From a virus, in the IMG/VR virus record IMGVR_UViG_3300015360_000024, positions 62,001 to 126,000 of that record: a stretch of DNA of 64,000 bases; one strand, written 5' to 3'. The position numbers and the translations under genes were made by a program. Positions 15,703 to 22,669 of this stretch are shown here, in pieces (within the stretch, counting starts at the first letter, position 1; each line of letters starts with the position of its first letter). The notes beneath the pieces are model-generated. The model searched no databases. It was not told the origin of the DNA and was given only the letters and a program-made list of their open reading frames with translations.

Positions 15703-16044
15703 ATGGCGTATCTCGTAGCAAATAGGAAGAAGTTCACACTGCCAGCGGACGGCGCAGTGGAGATCCGGGTGGAATTGGCTGGAGACCTCGCTCCGATCCC
15801 TAGGGTTTGGTTGCAGTGCAATCCATGTGGTGACGAACTTCAGGAGGCGCAGCGCTCGATGTTCGAGTGCCCAGGATGTGGCTACGAGTTGACCTCAAAT
15901 GAGGCCGGGTTACTGGCTCAGAGGCATGTAGATGCACTTCGCGCCAGATTTGACATGCCGGACCTGAAAATCAAAAGGGGGCTGTTGTGGCGCTTTCTAG
16001 GCTTGTTCGCAAACAGAAAAAGACTTCCAGCGCCAAAGAGTTGA
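15703..16044 (+). CDS. Zinc-ribbon protein
   Basis: 113 residues. CNPCGDE (near residue 39) and CPGCGYE (near residue 57) form a clear Cys4 ribbon after a beta-rich N-terminus, followed by a basic tail (KIKRGLLWRFLGLFANRKR). Its last 58 bases overlap the start of the Cas4-like nuclease. Possibly a DNA-contacting partner of that nuclease; not demonstrated. Confidence 0.6.
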   Translation: MAYLVANRKKFTLPADGAVEIRVELAGDLAPIPRVWLQCNPCGDELQEAQRSMFECPGCGYELTSNEAGLLAQRHVDALRARFDMPDLKIKRGLLWRFLGLFANRKRLPAPKS

Positions 16045-16883
16045 TTGAGGCTGCCATGCGTCAGGCCATCGCGGAATTTCCGCCGATGAAGCCGGACGAC
16101 TGGTTCAGGATCTCATCGATCGGCGGAATCTGTCCACGGGCCGAGGTGTTGAGGGCTCGCCTGAACGTCCCAAGGCGAGCTGGTATCGATCCGAATCTCG
16201 GGCTGACGTTCGAGTTCGGTCATGACGTGCATCACCTGATGCAGAACAAGGTTATGGCGGCAACCGGCAGGATTATTGGATCCTGGCGTTGCACCTGGTG
16301 CGGCGAGGTCTACGGCTCATTGGCTGAGGGCCTGGTTCCGCGTCCAGAACAATGTATCCGATGCGGTGGCGTTGCCGGCGAGGCCAGGCGCGTTCATAAC
16401 CGGCCAATCGCAACTGAGCGTACCGAGTCGTTCTGGTTCACCGAGGAGTGGGTCGGGAACGCTGAGTATATGATCGGGGGCAGCCCAGACGGGTATTTCG
16501 TCGACGGAGACCTGGCCAAGTACACCAACGACGACATCGTGGTTCTGGAGTTTAAGAGCTGCTCGGAGAACAACTTCGCGAAGTACGTGAAGGCGCCGGA
16601 CTTCATGCACGTGATCCAGTGTCAGTGCTATATGTGGCTCACCGGGTTCAAGAGGGCCAAGATCTTGTACATCAACAAGGGCGTATTTGGCTTAGATGGT
16701 CTCGTCGAGCACGACATCAAGTACGATGCGGAAACGATCTCCATGGTACAGAGAGGGCTGAAGCAGATCCGGTCTGGGCTGACGGGCGGGGAGGTGCCTC
16801 CTCGTGAACTGTGTAGCGATGCGGGATGTCCCAGAGCGAATGGATGCGAAGTGTCAAAGGCGTGTTTCTCTGGAGGTCTCTGA
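15987..16883 (+). CDS. Cas4/RecB-like PD-(D/E)XK exonuclease with Fe-S cysteines
   Basis: 298 residues from GTG 15987. The nuclease core is seen in GGSPDGYFV (Asp near 167) and VVLEFKS (Glu-x-Lys near 188-190). A cysteine in IGGICPRAEV near the N-terminus and a C-terminal cluster LCSDAGCPRANGC with a later Cys match the Cas4/AddB arrangement that holds a 4Fe-4S cluster. An inserted CTWC...CIRCGG zinc ribbon precedes the core. Such enzymes trim DNA ends to make 3' overhangs for recombination. There is no CRISPR nearby, so a recombination role is most likely. Confidence 0.75.
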   Translation: MALSRLVRKQKKTSSAKELIEAAMRQAIAEFPPMKPDDWFRISSIGGICPRAEVLRARLNVPRRAGIDPNLGLTFEFGHDVHHLMQNKVMAATGRIIGSWRCTWCGEVYGSLAEGLVPRPEQCIRCGGVAGEARRVHNRPIATERTESFWFTEEWVGNAEYMIGGSPDGYFVDGDLAKYTNDDIVVLEFKSCSENNFAKYVKAPDFMHVIQCQCYMWLTGFKRAKILYINKGVFGLDGLVEHDIKYDAETISMVQRGLKQIRSGLTGGEVPPRELCSDAGCPRANGCEVSKACFSGGL

Positions 16884-17242
16884 TGCAGAAACCGATCATC
16901 CTCAATACCGAGTGGGTTAGGCCGTTCGACGCCGGGTCGAGCACTCAGCCGTGCATGACCTGTTCAGGGAACAGCGCGCGGTGGATCGTCGGTAAGGCGC
17001 CTAATGCATACTTTTCGTGTGCCAGGTGCTTCCTCTACACGAGCCCGTGGGGCAAGGAACACAAGCTGCACATTCAGGAGTTCGTGGCGGAGGTTGAGGA
17101 GTCGATCAATAAGAAGATTTCAGACGAAGGCGTCGTCTGGTCGACTGAGGCTGATCGCATCCTGTCCTCAATCGTCGCGGTGTCTGGAATTGCCAAGGCA
17201 CGCTCTCAGCGGAGGCTCAGGGATGAAGGTACTGGGTCTTGA
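16883..17242 (+). CDS. Hypothetical zinc-finger protein
   Basis: 119 residues from ATG 16883, overlapping the nuclease stop (TGATG) with GGAGG upstream. CMTCSGNSARW and CARCFLYTS form a Cys4 ribbon in the first 60 residues; the rest is helical. Its last 20 bases overlap the RuvC-like gene. No family recognised. Confidence 0.6.
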   Translation: MQKPIILNTEWVRPFDAGSSTQPCMTCSGNSARWIVGKAPNAYFSCARCFLYTSPWGKEHKLHIQEFVAEVEESINKKISDEGVVWSTEADRILSSIVAVSGIAKARSQRRLRDEGTGS

Positions 17243-17843
17243 TCTAAGTCTTCGCGGCACCGGGATCTGCGTTCTGGAGGGAGATCCTGGTCAGGAGCCG
17301 AAGATGCGGACCGAGCTGGTTCCCCAGCCGGAAGCAAAGACCGTTGAGGAGCGCGTCCTCCGGCTCGTGAAGATCACCGAGCGCATCGTCAGTCTCATCA
17401 ACGGCGAAGAGCCCGATCACATCATCATCGAGGCCCCGACAAAAGGCCAAGTCTGGCAACAAGCCGCCATCGGTGAGATCCACGGAGTCGTTAAGGTCCA
17501 GGTCTACCTAGCTAGCGGCAAGTTCCCGATGGTCAAGGAGGCCACGGAGATGCGTAAGGTCGTCGTTGGAACGATCAAACAGGTCTTCGTTACCTACGAA
17601 GATCGGAACGGCAAGAAGAAGCGCAGGGTGTCCCACGGCGAGATCCAAGGTGCCAACGGCAAGAAGAAACGAGCGACCGTCAAGGATGTCATCGAGGGGA
17701 GGCTGAGGGAGCGTGGGTTGACGTTTCCGAGCCAGGACGAGATGGACGCCTATGTCGCTGCAAGGTTTTGCTGGGGTAAGGTCACGCCCTCTCCGAGAGG
17801 CGGATCTGATGACCCAAAAGAAACGAAGGATGGGCAGTCATAA
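17223..17843 (+). CDS. RuvC-like Holliday junction resolvase
   Basis: 206 residues from ATG 17223, behind GGAGG. The RNase H-fold catalytic acids are visible: GLDLSLRGTG (Asp7), IIIEAPTKG (Glu near 70) and DEMDAYVAARF near the C-terminus. Compared with bacterial RuvC there is a basic insertion (KKKRRVSHGEIQGANGKKKR) before the last acid. It would resolve four-way junctions before packaging. Confidence 0.8.
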   Translation: MKVLGLDLSLRGTGICVLEGDPGQEPKMRTELVPQPEAKTVEERVLRLVKITERIVSLINGEEPDHIIIEAPTKGQVWQQAAIGEIHGVVKVQVYLASGKFPMVKEATEMRKVVVGTIKQVFVTYEDRNGKKKRRVSHGEIQGANGKKKRATVKDVIEGRLRERGLTFPSQDEMDAYVAARFCWGKVTPSPRGGSDDPKETKDGQS

Positions 17844-18177
17844 TCAGGTGCTCATCAGCGGTTATGTTGATGGCCGCGTTCTTTCTGGAAACACTGGAGA
17901 TGGCGGAGAAGCGTGCTCTTTTTCGGTTGCATCTGGCGATGCCGGACAGAAGGTTACGCGCGTTAGAGTTAACGCCTACGGATCTGTTGCCACGCAATGC
18001 GAACAAGAAAGCCGTGTTGGCGCGTACTGCGTAATCACTGGAGAATTGATGAATCGTCCCGGCAAGTTCGGGAAGCTCACAGAGATTAGGGCGAAAAAAG
18101 TGGAGTTCGTAGTCAACGTTGACAATGACGACCAAGGAGCATCAGATGCCGGACAAGAAAACCGAAAAGAAGACTGA
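17809..18177 (+). CDS. Bacterial-type SSB-like OB-fold protein
   Basis: 122 residues from ATG 17809 (GAGG upstream), overlapping the RuvC-like gene. The strand pattern fits bacterial SSB: NQVLISGYVDGRV, ACSFSVASG, TRVRVNAYGSVA, GAYCVITGELMNR, and EIRAKKVEFVV. The tail is acidic but lacks the Pro-Phe end. The window therefore has two candidate ssDNA-binding proteins, and this one may serve recombination or priming while the 9878 product serves the fork; that division is inference. Confidence 0.7.
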   Translation: MTQKKRRMGSHNQVLISGYVDGRVLSGNTGDGGEACSFSVASGDAGQKVTRVRVNAYGSVATQCEQESRVGAYCVITGELMNRPGKFGKLTEIRAKKVEFVVNVDNDDQGASDAGQENRKED

Positions 18178-18292
18178 GGACACGGGTTGCAGATCCTGTG
18201 GCGACAAGCGAGTGATGCTTTCGGAGGAGAAAGACTCTCCCGCCCGGTGCGCTGGCTGTGGTAAGGCTGTCCACCGACCTCAGACGAACTGA
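18146..18292 (+). CDS. Small double-CxxC zinc-ribbon protein
   Basis: 48 residues, ATG 18146 with AAGGAG seven bases upstream, overlapping the SSB-like 3' end. CRSCGDKR and CAGCGKAVHR form a compact zinc ribbon spanning most of the protein. Too small for most gene finders, but the ribosome-binding site and cysteine spacing support it. Confidence 0.6.
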   Translation: MPDKKTEKKTEDTGCRSCGDKRVMLSEEKDSPARCAGCGKAVHRPQTN

Positions 18293-18310
18293 ACCACCAG
18301 GGGGATCCAG

Positions 18311-19276
18311 ATGGGCACGACGACGCTTCGAGTAGTTGGCAACGGAGAGAAGAATACTGTCGGCGCCGGCAAGGTATCCGAAGAGGATCTTCTCAAATCC
18401 GAAACCCAACTTCGCAACGAGGCGAGGACCCTAGTTCGAGAGATCTCCCACAAGTATTGGGATCTTGGTCGCGTTCTCTACGACGTCTACGATGGCGTTC
18501 CTGGCGGTTACCGCGCACTGATGTCTGGTGACGGCTCGATGCGCGAGCGCACTTCGCTATTCGCGAAGTGGGGTTACGGCACCTTCGGTGACTATTGCGA
18601 GCAGGAAGTCGGGATCCAGAAGAGGACCGCCGAGAACCTACGCTACGCGTACTACTACTTCGCGATCCAGAACGAGCTACCGGAGTCGGCGATCAGTGAA
18701 CTGATCACCATCGGCCGCTCGAAGGTTTATCTGTTGGCTGGTCTCGCCACCAGAGACAGCATCGGGATCTGGGTAGAGAAGGCGAAGGAGCTGACCTTCG
18801 AGGAGCTAAAGAAGGTCGTCAAGGCTGCCAAGGCGGTTGCGGCTGGCAAGAATGTCGACACCGAGGAGCGCGATCAGGACCAGACGTCCATGTTCGACGA
18901 TCCGCGTCCGTCGTCGGAGCCAAAGTCTCCTGAGGCAAGTGCTGCGAAGCCACTCCAGAAGCCCGAGGAATGGCACACCGTCAGCGCTCAGATGGCCGAC
19001 TCGCAGTTCGAGACGTGGCAGACCGCCTTCAAGAAGGCGCAGAGCCTGTCCAACTCCGAGAAGGTTGGTCACAACCTGGAGCTGATCTGCCAGGACTTCC
19101 TCTCGAACAACGACTTCTCGAAGGTCAAAGATAAGGACCGCAGCGCTTACATCGCAAAGATGGAGCGTCGCCTTGGCGTTCTTGTCATCGCCATCGATCC
19201 AAACACCGGCAAGCCGGTTCACGGTCGCGATCTCCTCCACCGGATGATGAGCGCCAAAGAAGATCTGGAGAAGTAG
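18311..19276 (+). CDS. Phage protein of unknown function, helical N-domain
   Basis: 321 residues from ATG 18311. The N-domain has EISHKYWDLGRVLYDVYDG and a segment KWGYGTFGDYCEQEVGI, resembling phage proteins that carry a helix-turn-helix-like fold. A helical middle, a disordered acidic linker (residues about 195-230, Asp/Glu/Ser/Pro) and a helical C-domain follow. It may be a regulator or DNA-associated protein. No firm family. Confidence 0.6.
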   Translation: MGTTTLRVVGNGEKNTVGAGKVSEEDLLKSETQLRNEARTLVREISHKYWDLGRVLYDVYDGVPGGYRALMSGDGSMRERTSLFAKWGYGTFGDYCEQEVGIQKRTAENLRYAYYYFAIQNELPESAISELITIGRSKVYLLAGLATRDSIGIWVEKAKELTFEELKKVVKAAKAVAAGKNVDTEERDQDQTSMFDDPRPSSEPKSPEASAAKPLQKPEEWHTVSAQMADSQFETWQTAFKKAQSLSNSEKVGHNLELICQDFLSNNDFSKVKDKDRSAYIAKMERRLGVLVIAIDPNTGKPVHGRDLLHRMMSAKEDLEK

Positions 19277-19750
19277 ATGGGGTTCGGTACGAAGAAGCGA
19301 CAGGTCCGAGAGGCCATCGCGAAGTGGGAATGCTTTGGATACCTCGGGTATGGCCAGGGTCGAAGCGTGGCTCAGTTCGGCGAGGACTATATGCCGGGCA
19401 GATCTGCCTGCATGGATATCTGTACCCGCGCAAGTGCTTGCAGGGCAGAGCACAACATCAAGATGAACCAACGGTACCCGCAGCTTGCGGTGCTCGTAAA
19501 AAATGCAGCCGGAATCGCGGAAGCGAGACATCTGGATGTCGTCGCAGAAGTCGTCTCGGCGATGACTCACGCTGTTGATCTTGGTCTTGATGAGGCTGCC
19601 GAGGTGAAACGTATCCTCGGTATCTTCAAGATCAACACGATGACCGACCACCACCGCTGTGGTCAGTTCGAGAACATCCAGGACGGCCTGAATAAGGTTC
19701 CTCCTGGATCCCGCAGTGCCGTAGGCGAGATGCTCGCCAAGGCGTCCTAA
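19277..19750 (+). CDS. Hypothetical cysteine-containing protein
   Basis: 157 residues, starting one base after the previous stop. Cysteines WECFGY, SACMDIC, ASACRAEH and HRCGQ near residues 18-55 and 127 could bind a metal or Fe-S cluster. The remainder is helical. The codons for TRASACR contain a copy of the dispersed palindrome. No family recognised. Confidence 0.6.
   Translation: MGFGTKKRQVREAIAKWECFGYLGYGQGRSVAQFGEDYMPGRSACMDICTRASACRAEHNIKMNQRYPQLAVLVKNAAGIAEARHLDVVAEVVSAMTHAVDLGLDEAAEVKRILGIFKINTMTDHHRCGQFENIQDGLNKVPPGSRSAVGEMLAKAS
19428..19443. repeat. Dispersed palindrome, site B
   Basis: GCGCAAGTGCTTGCAG, inside a coding region. It shares 16 identical bases (CCGCGCAAGTGCTTGC) with sites A and F but is read in a different frame from site A, so the conservation is at DNA level. 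Confidence 0.6.
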
Positions 19751-19766
19751 CGACTAGATGGAGTAG

Positions 19767-20345
19767 ATGATGTCGTCACTGTTGAACGCTCAAGGAATGC
19801 CGATCGGCCGGGTTGGCCAAAGCCTCGTCCCTGACAAGGTTGGTGGTCTCGATTTCGGAGATCTGGAGCGTCTCTACGAAGTGGTGATGCAGCGTGCGAG
19901 GTCCAATAAGGGCGTCGCTGCGATCGAGAAGCGGGTCTACGTCCAACCGCAGAAGGTGGATGCGGCAATCGCATTCTGGAAACCCATTTACTTCAACACC
20001 ACGATCGACGGTCGTCTCATCAACGGCATCGAGGCTTTCGAGCTTGGTGATCCGGTGAAGACCCCCAGCGTGAAGTGCGACAAGGGTCCGTACATCGCCA
20101 TGTGCAATCTGATGGCTCTAGAGGCCATCAAAATCATGGGCGAGCAGATGCCGACAGCCGAGAAGGCCGTGCTCCTGGCGTTCGCCTCCGACCGCGAGAA
20201 AGAGATCGCTGTCTTCTGGAAGGAGATGTTCGCTCCAACCGAGTTCCAGGCCCAGTGGGCATGGGCGGCGGTCCTGGCGGTACTCGTCGGGAACCCAGGG
20301 GCCGCCTCTGAGCTGCTGGACAAGTATCGGGAACAGCTTACTTAA
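19767..20345 (+). CDS. Hypothetical protein
   Basis: 192 residues from ATG 19767 or 19770, with GGAG upstream. Mixed N-terminus, then a helical C-terminal half including a hydrophobic, Ala/Val-rich helix (QWAWAAVLAVLVGNPGAA) that is not obviously a membrane segment. Last gene before a strong terminator, so it ends the recombination-to-regulation unit. No family recognised. Confidence 0.6.
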   Translation: MMSSLLNAQGMPIGRVGQSLVPDKVGGLDFGDLERLYEVVMQRARSNKGVAAIEKRVYVQPQKVDAAIAFWKPIYFNTTIDGRLINGIEAFELGDPVKTPSVKCDKGPYIAMCNLMALEAIKIMGEQMPTAEKAVLLAFASDREKEIAVFWKEMFAPTEFQAQWAWAAVLAVLVGNPGAASELLDKYREQLT

Positions 20346-20362
20346 TACTTTTTCCGGAGTTA

Positions 20363-20398
20363 GCCCGCATGTTTACCTTTTGGTAACTGCGGGCTTTT
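20363..20398 (+). terminator. Rho-independent terminator
   Basis: Stem GCCCGCA/TGCGGGC with an inner helix TTACC/GGTAA around TTTT, followed by TTTT and more T-rich bases. Confidence 0.85.
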
Positions 20399-20414
20399 GT
20401 TTGTCCAGATCTTT

Positions 20415-20430
20415 ACGCAAACATTTGCGC
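20415..20430. repeat. Dispersed palindrome, site C
   Basis: ACGCAAACATTTGCGC. Its right arm TTGCGC coincides with the -35 position of the next promoter, the arrangement expected of an operator. Confidence 0.65.
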
Positions 20431-20453
20431 GATGATCGGATCGCCCATAGTAT
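20425..20453 (+). promoter_or_regulatory. Probable promoter overlapped by palindrome
   Basis: TTGCGC (20425-20430) as -35, 17-base spacer, TAGTAT (20448-20453) as -10, then eight bases to ATG 20462. It implies a nearly leaderless mRNA for the SANT/Myb-like gene. Confidence 0.5.
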
Positions 20454-20461
20454 CCGTCGAT

Positions 20462-21220
20462 ATGGGGGACACTATTCCAGGCAAAAAGCGCTGGACGATC
20501 GAAGAGGAGTCTCTCCTTCGCAAGTTATGGGGTACCCAGCGGGACTCCGAGCTTGCAGACAAGCTGGGGAAGACCGTTAAATCAATCAGGTCGAAGGCGA
20601 CCGAGATGAATGTTCGGGCCGAGAAGGGGCGCCGGACGGTCTGTAGATCTGGTCGAGTCGCCTATCCATGGCAATCCGATGAGGATCTTGTTCTCGTCAA
20701 GAACGTAGGGCACCTGAGCATATTCGAGCTGATGGGACTGCTGCCGCGCAGGAATAGGCTGGCGATCGAGCGCAGGTGCTACGAGCTTGGTTTCTCGCCG
20801 ACGCAGGGGACGCACACGCGTCTTCAGATTGAACGTGAGACCGGCTACAACTGGAGGCAGATCCAGCGTGCTCGTGATGCCCTTGGTCAGGTCTGGAAGC
20901 GGTACGGCACCAGGAAGTACATGATCACTTTCGATCAGGTACAGGACATGATCGAGTACCTCAGGACAGAGACAAGGAAATGGTCTCTGCACTATGGACT
21001 TGATGGCTGCCTGATCTGCGGTGCTTCAGGCGGCGAAGAAAGAACGCGTCACTCAGGTGATGGGCTCTGTAAGCGCTGCTGGGATTTCAGACGGCACGGC
21101 AGGGTTCAGGTCGTCGATGCTCTTAAAAAGGGTAAGATGACGATTCTTACCGAAGAAATCTGGCACGCGTATATTCGCGACGAACCGATGGTTGAACAGG
21201 CCATCGCCGTCTCTGCTTGA
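20462..21220 (+). CDS. SANT/Myb-like DNA-binding regulator with C-terminal zinc finger
   Basis: 252 residues from ATG 20462; ATG 20432 is in frame, but the promoter geometry favours 20462. KRWTIEEESLLRKLWG, then SELADKLGKTVKSIRSKATEM, is a SANT/Myb-type three-helix domain, also seen in GcrA-like regulators. A second similar unit may follow (WQSDEDLVLVKN, ELMGLLPRRNRLAIERRCYEL). The C-terminal part has CLICGAS and CKRCWDFRRHGR, a zinc finger. Probably a phage transcription regulator, possibly of its own palindrome-bearing promoter. Confidence 0.65.
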   Translation: MGDTIPGKKRWTIEEESLLRKLWGTQRDSELADKLGKTVKSIRSKATEMNVRAEKGRRTVCRSGRVAYPWQSDEDLVLVKNVGHLSIFELMGLLPRRNRLAIERRCYELGFSPTQGTHTRLQIERETGYNWRQIQRARDALGQVWKRYGTRKYMITFDQVQDMIEYLRTETRKWSLHYGLDGCLICGASGGEERTRHSGDGLCKRCWDFRRHGRVQVVDALKKGKMTILTEEIWHAYIRDEPMVEQAIAVSA

Positions 21221-21234
21221 ACCAGGAGACAACA

Positions 21235-21324
21235 ATGAAGAAGATCGAATGGGCATGCTGGCCGCACTTCTGTGGCTTCCTTGGCGGTCTCGTTGGTGGA
21301 CGGATCATCGGCAAGGGCTTCTAA
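21235..21324 (+). CDS. Tiny hydrophobic protein
   Basis: 29 residues, ATG 21235 with a strong AGGAG. The sequence contains a short hydrophobic glycine-rich helix (FCGFLGGLVGGRIIG) with GxxxG spacing, typical of a small membrane peptide. It could be a real small protein or a leader peptide. Confidence 0.4.
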   Translation: MKKIEWACWPHFCGFLGGLVGGRIIGKGF

Positions 21325-21351
21325 CCTCTGGCATAACTCCAGTGTGATAGG

Positions 21352-21357
21352 TAGGAT
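21352..21357 (+). promoter_or_regulatory. -10 box for a leaderless start
   Basis: TAGGAT followed by exactly six bases and ATG 21364. The upstream TGTGATAGG may be an overlapping extended -10. No Shine-Dalgarno. Confidence 0.45.
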
Positions 21358-21363
21358 GCCGGC

Positions 21364-21579
21364 ATGCCGATGAGGATCCAGCCCGATACGATGAGGTCGG
21401 AGATCGACCAAGTGATGGCCATACTCGCTGCCTGGAAAGAGCGACTTGAGGCAGGCGTCCCGGGCGACGAGCTTCCGGCGAACGATCTGAACTCGGAGAT
21501 TTTTCAGTTTCAGTTGCGCGGTGAGCTTCAACTTGCCGGTGAGCGTCTAATGGCGCTTGTTGAGGTTATGGAGCCATGA
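21364..21579 (+). CDS. Small helical protein before the ParB-like gene
   Basis: 71 residues, probably from a leaderless mRNA. Almost all helical (IDQVMAILAAWKERLEAG, LRGELQLAGERLMALVEVM). Its stop overlaps the start of the ParB-like gene, so the two are coupled. No known family. Confidence 0.6.
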   Translation: MPMRIQPDTMRSEIDQVMAILAAWKERLEAGVPGDELPANDLNSEIFQFQLRGELQLAGERLMALVEVMEP

Positions 21580-22352
21580 AGTCAGTTCCACTGAAAACAG
21601 ACCTGGACATCGCTCGAATTGAGGTGGATCCGAATATTCTCGTGGGCGCCGAATGGAACCCTAACGAGATGGAGCAGGCCGAGTTCACATTGCTTAAGCA
21701 GCAGATGGGCGAGGTCGGGTTCATCGATCCGCCAACCGTTGCCGAGGTTGAAGACGCCAAGGGCAAGAGGTTCTATCGCATCATCGGCGGGCATAATCGC
21801 GTCGCTGCCGCCAAGGAGCTTGGCATCAAGCTGATCCCCGTCGACGTACTTCAGGGCGAGCGCTGGAAGGATGAAGACCTTCAGAAGTTGCAGACCGTTC
21901 GCCTGAACGTCCTGCATGGCAAGACCAACCCAGAGAAGATGGTGGCTCTCTACAACGAGATGGCGACCAAATACGGGGCTGCTGTCACGAGCATGCTCGG
22001 TTACACGACCGACCACGGGCTCAAAAAGATGATCAAGCAGGTCAAGGGAGACCTGGCAAAGGCACTTCCGCCAGATCTCCAGGAGCAGTTCAAGGAGCAG
22101 GCGAAGGAAGCCAAGACGGTCTCCGACCTGGAGAAGATCATCAAGCGCCTAATGGATGAGGGTGGAGATACAGCGAAGCATGGCTTCGTGGTCTTCTCGT
22201 GGGGAGGTAAGGAACACATTTACGTCACGATGTCTGATAAGACGCGCGAGGCGATGAAGCGTATTGTCAGAGCTTCCAGGGACAAGAAGGTCGACGTCAA
22301 CGAGATCATCGAAGAGGCCGTCGTGGATGCTGCGAGAGGCCTCAATAACTAG
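21576..22352 (+). CDS. ParB/Srx-fold nuclease-like protein
   Basis: 258 residues. The N-terminal ParB-like domain contains the conserved box YRIIGGHNRVAAAKELG followed by IPVDVL; the GxxR motif is kept. Unlike the protein at the left edge it has no clear HTH; the rest is helical (VSDLEKIIKRLMDEGG) with a small beta region (GFVVFSWGGKEHIYVTM). Such proteins act in partition, as ParB-type nucleases, or as CTP switches. It stands just before the kinase-fold cassette, three bases upstream of the first gene. Confidence 0.75.
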   Translation: MKSVPLKTDLDIARIEVDPNILVGAEWNPNEMEQAEFTLLKQQMGEVGFIDPPTVAEVEDAKGKRFYRIIGGHNRVAAAKELGIKLIPVDVLQGERWKDEDLQKLQTVRLNVLHGKTNPEKMVALYNEMATKYGAAVTSMLGYTTDHGLKKMIKQVKGDLAKALPPDLQEQFKEQAKEAKTVSDLEKIIKRLMDEGGDTAKHGFVVFSWGGKEHIYVTMSDKTREAMKRIVRASRDKKVDVNEIIEEAVVDAARGLNN

Positions 22353-22354
22353 CC

Positions 22355-22669
22355 ATGGCGAACAACGAAGACGATACGACTGGGGACCCACCCGGGCTGC
22401 CTGACGATATCGTCGGAGACTCCAGGCGTATTCGTCTAATCAGCATCGATCCCACCACCGGGCACGACAAATCGATGGTTGGTGAGGCGTGGCAGGATCC
22501 GGATGGCAGTCTTCGTGGAACCGGGATCGCCGCCGTGATGCTGTTTGAACCGCTCTCGAATGAGAAGTACCGCCAGGCGTCTGTGGCGAAGGATATTTCT
22601 CCGCTCTCGGTGTTGTACGCGAGACTCGCTCGGAGTTCGTTCATTCGGGTGGAGCTGGTGGAAAAATGA
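22355..22669 (+). CDS. Small protein, paralogue of the 24266 product
   Basis: 104 residues. SRRIRLISIDPTTG, then GEAWQDPDGSLRGTG, then LARSSFIRVELVEK, align with SRRIRIKTVNLING, DAWQEEDGKLVLSG and IQTFPFIVMEIYD of the second small protein. Each copy overlaps the start of a kinase-fold gene. The conserved spacing suggests a partner or chaperone role for the following kinase-like protein; that is inference. No known family. Confidence 0.6.
   Translation: MANNEDDTTGDPPGLPDDIVGDSRRIRLISIDPTTGHDKSMVGEAWQDPDGSLRGTGIAAVMLFEPLSNEKYRQASVAKDISPLSVLYARLARSSFIRVELVEK

Noticed and set aside
18806-19654. 282-codon minus-strand frame
   Set aside because: Antisense shadow of two consecutive plus-strand genes; Leu/Arg/His-rich composition without motifs.
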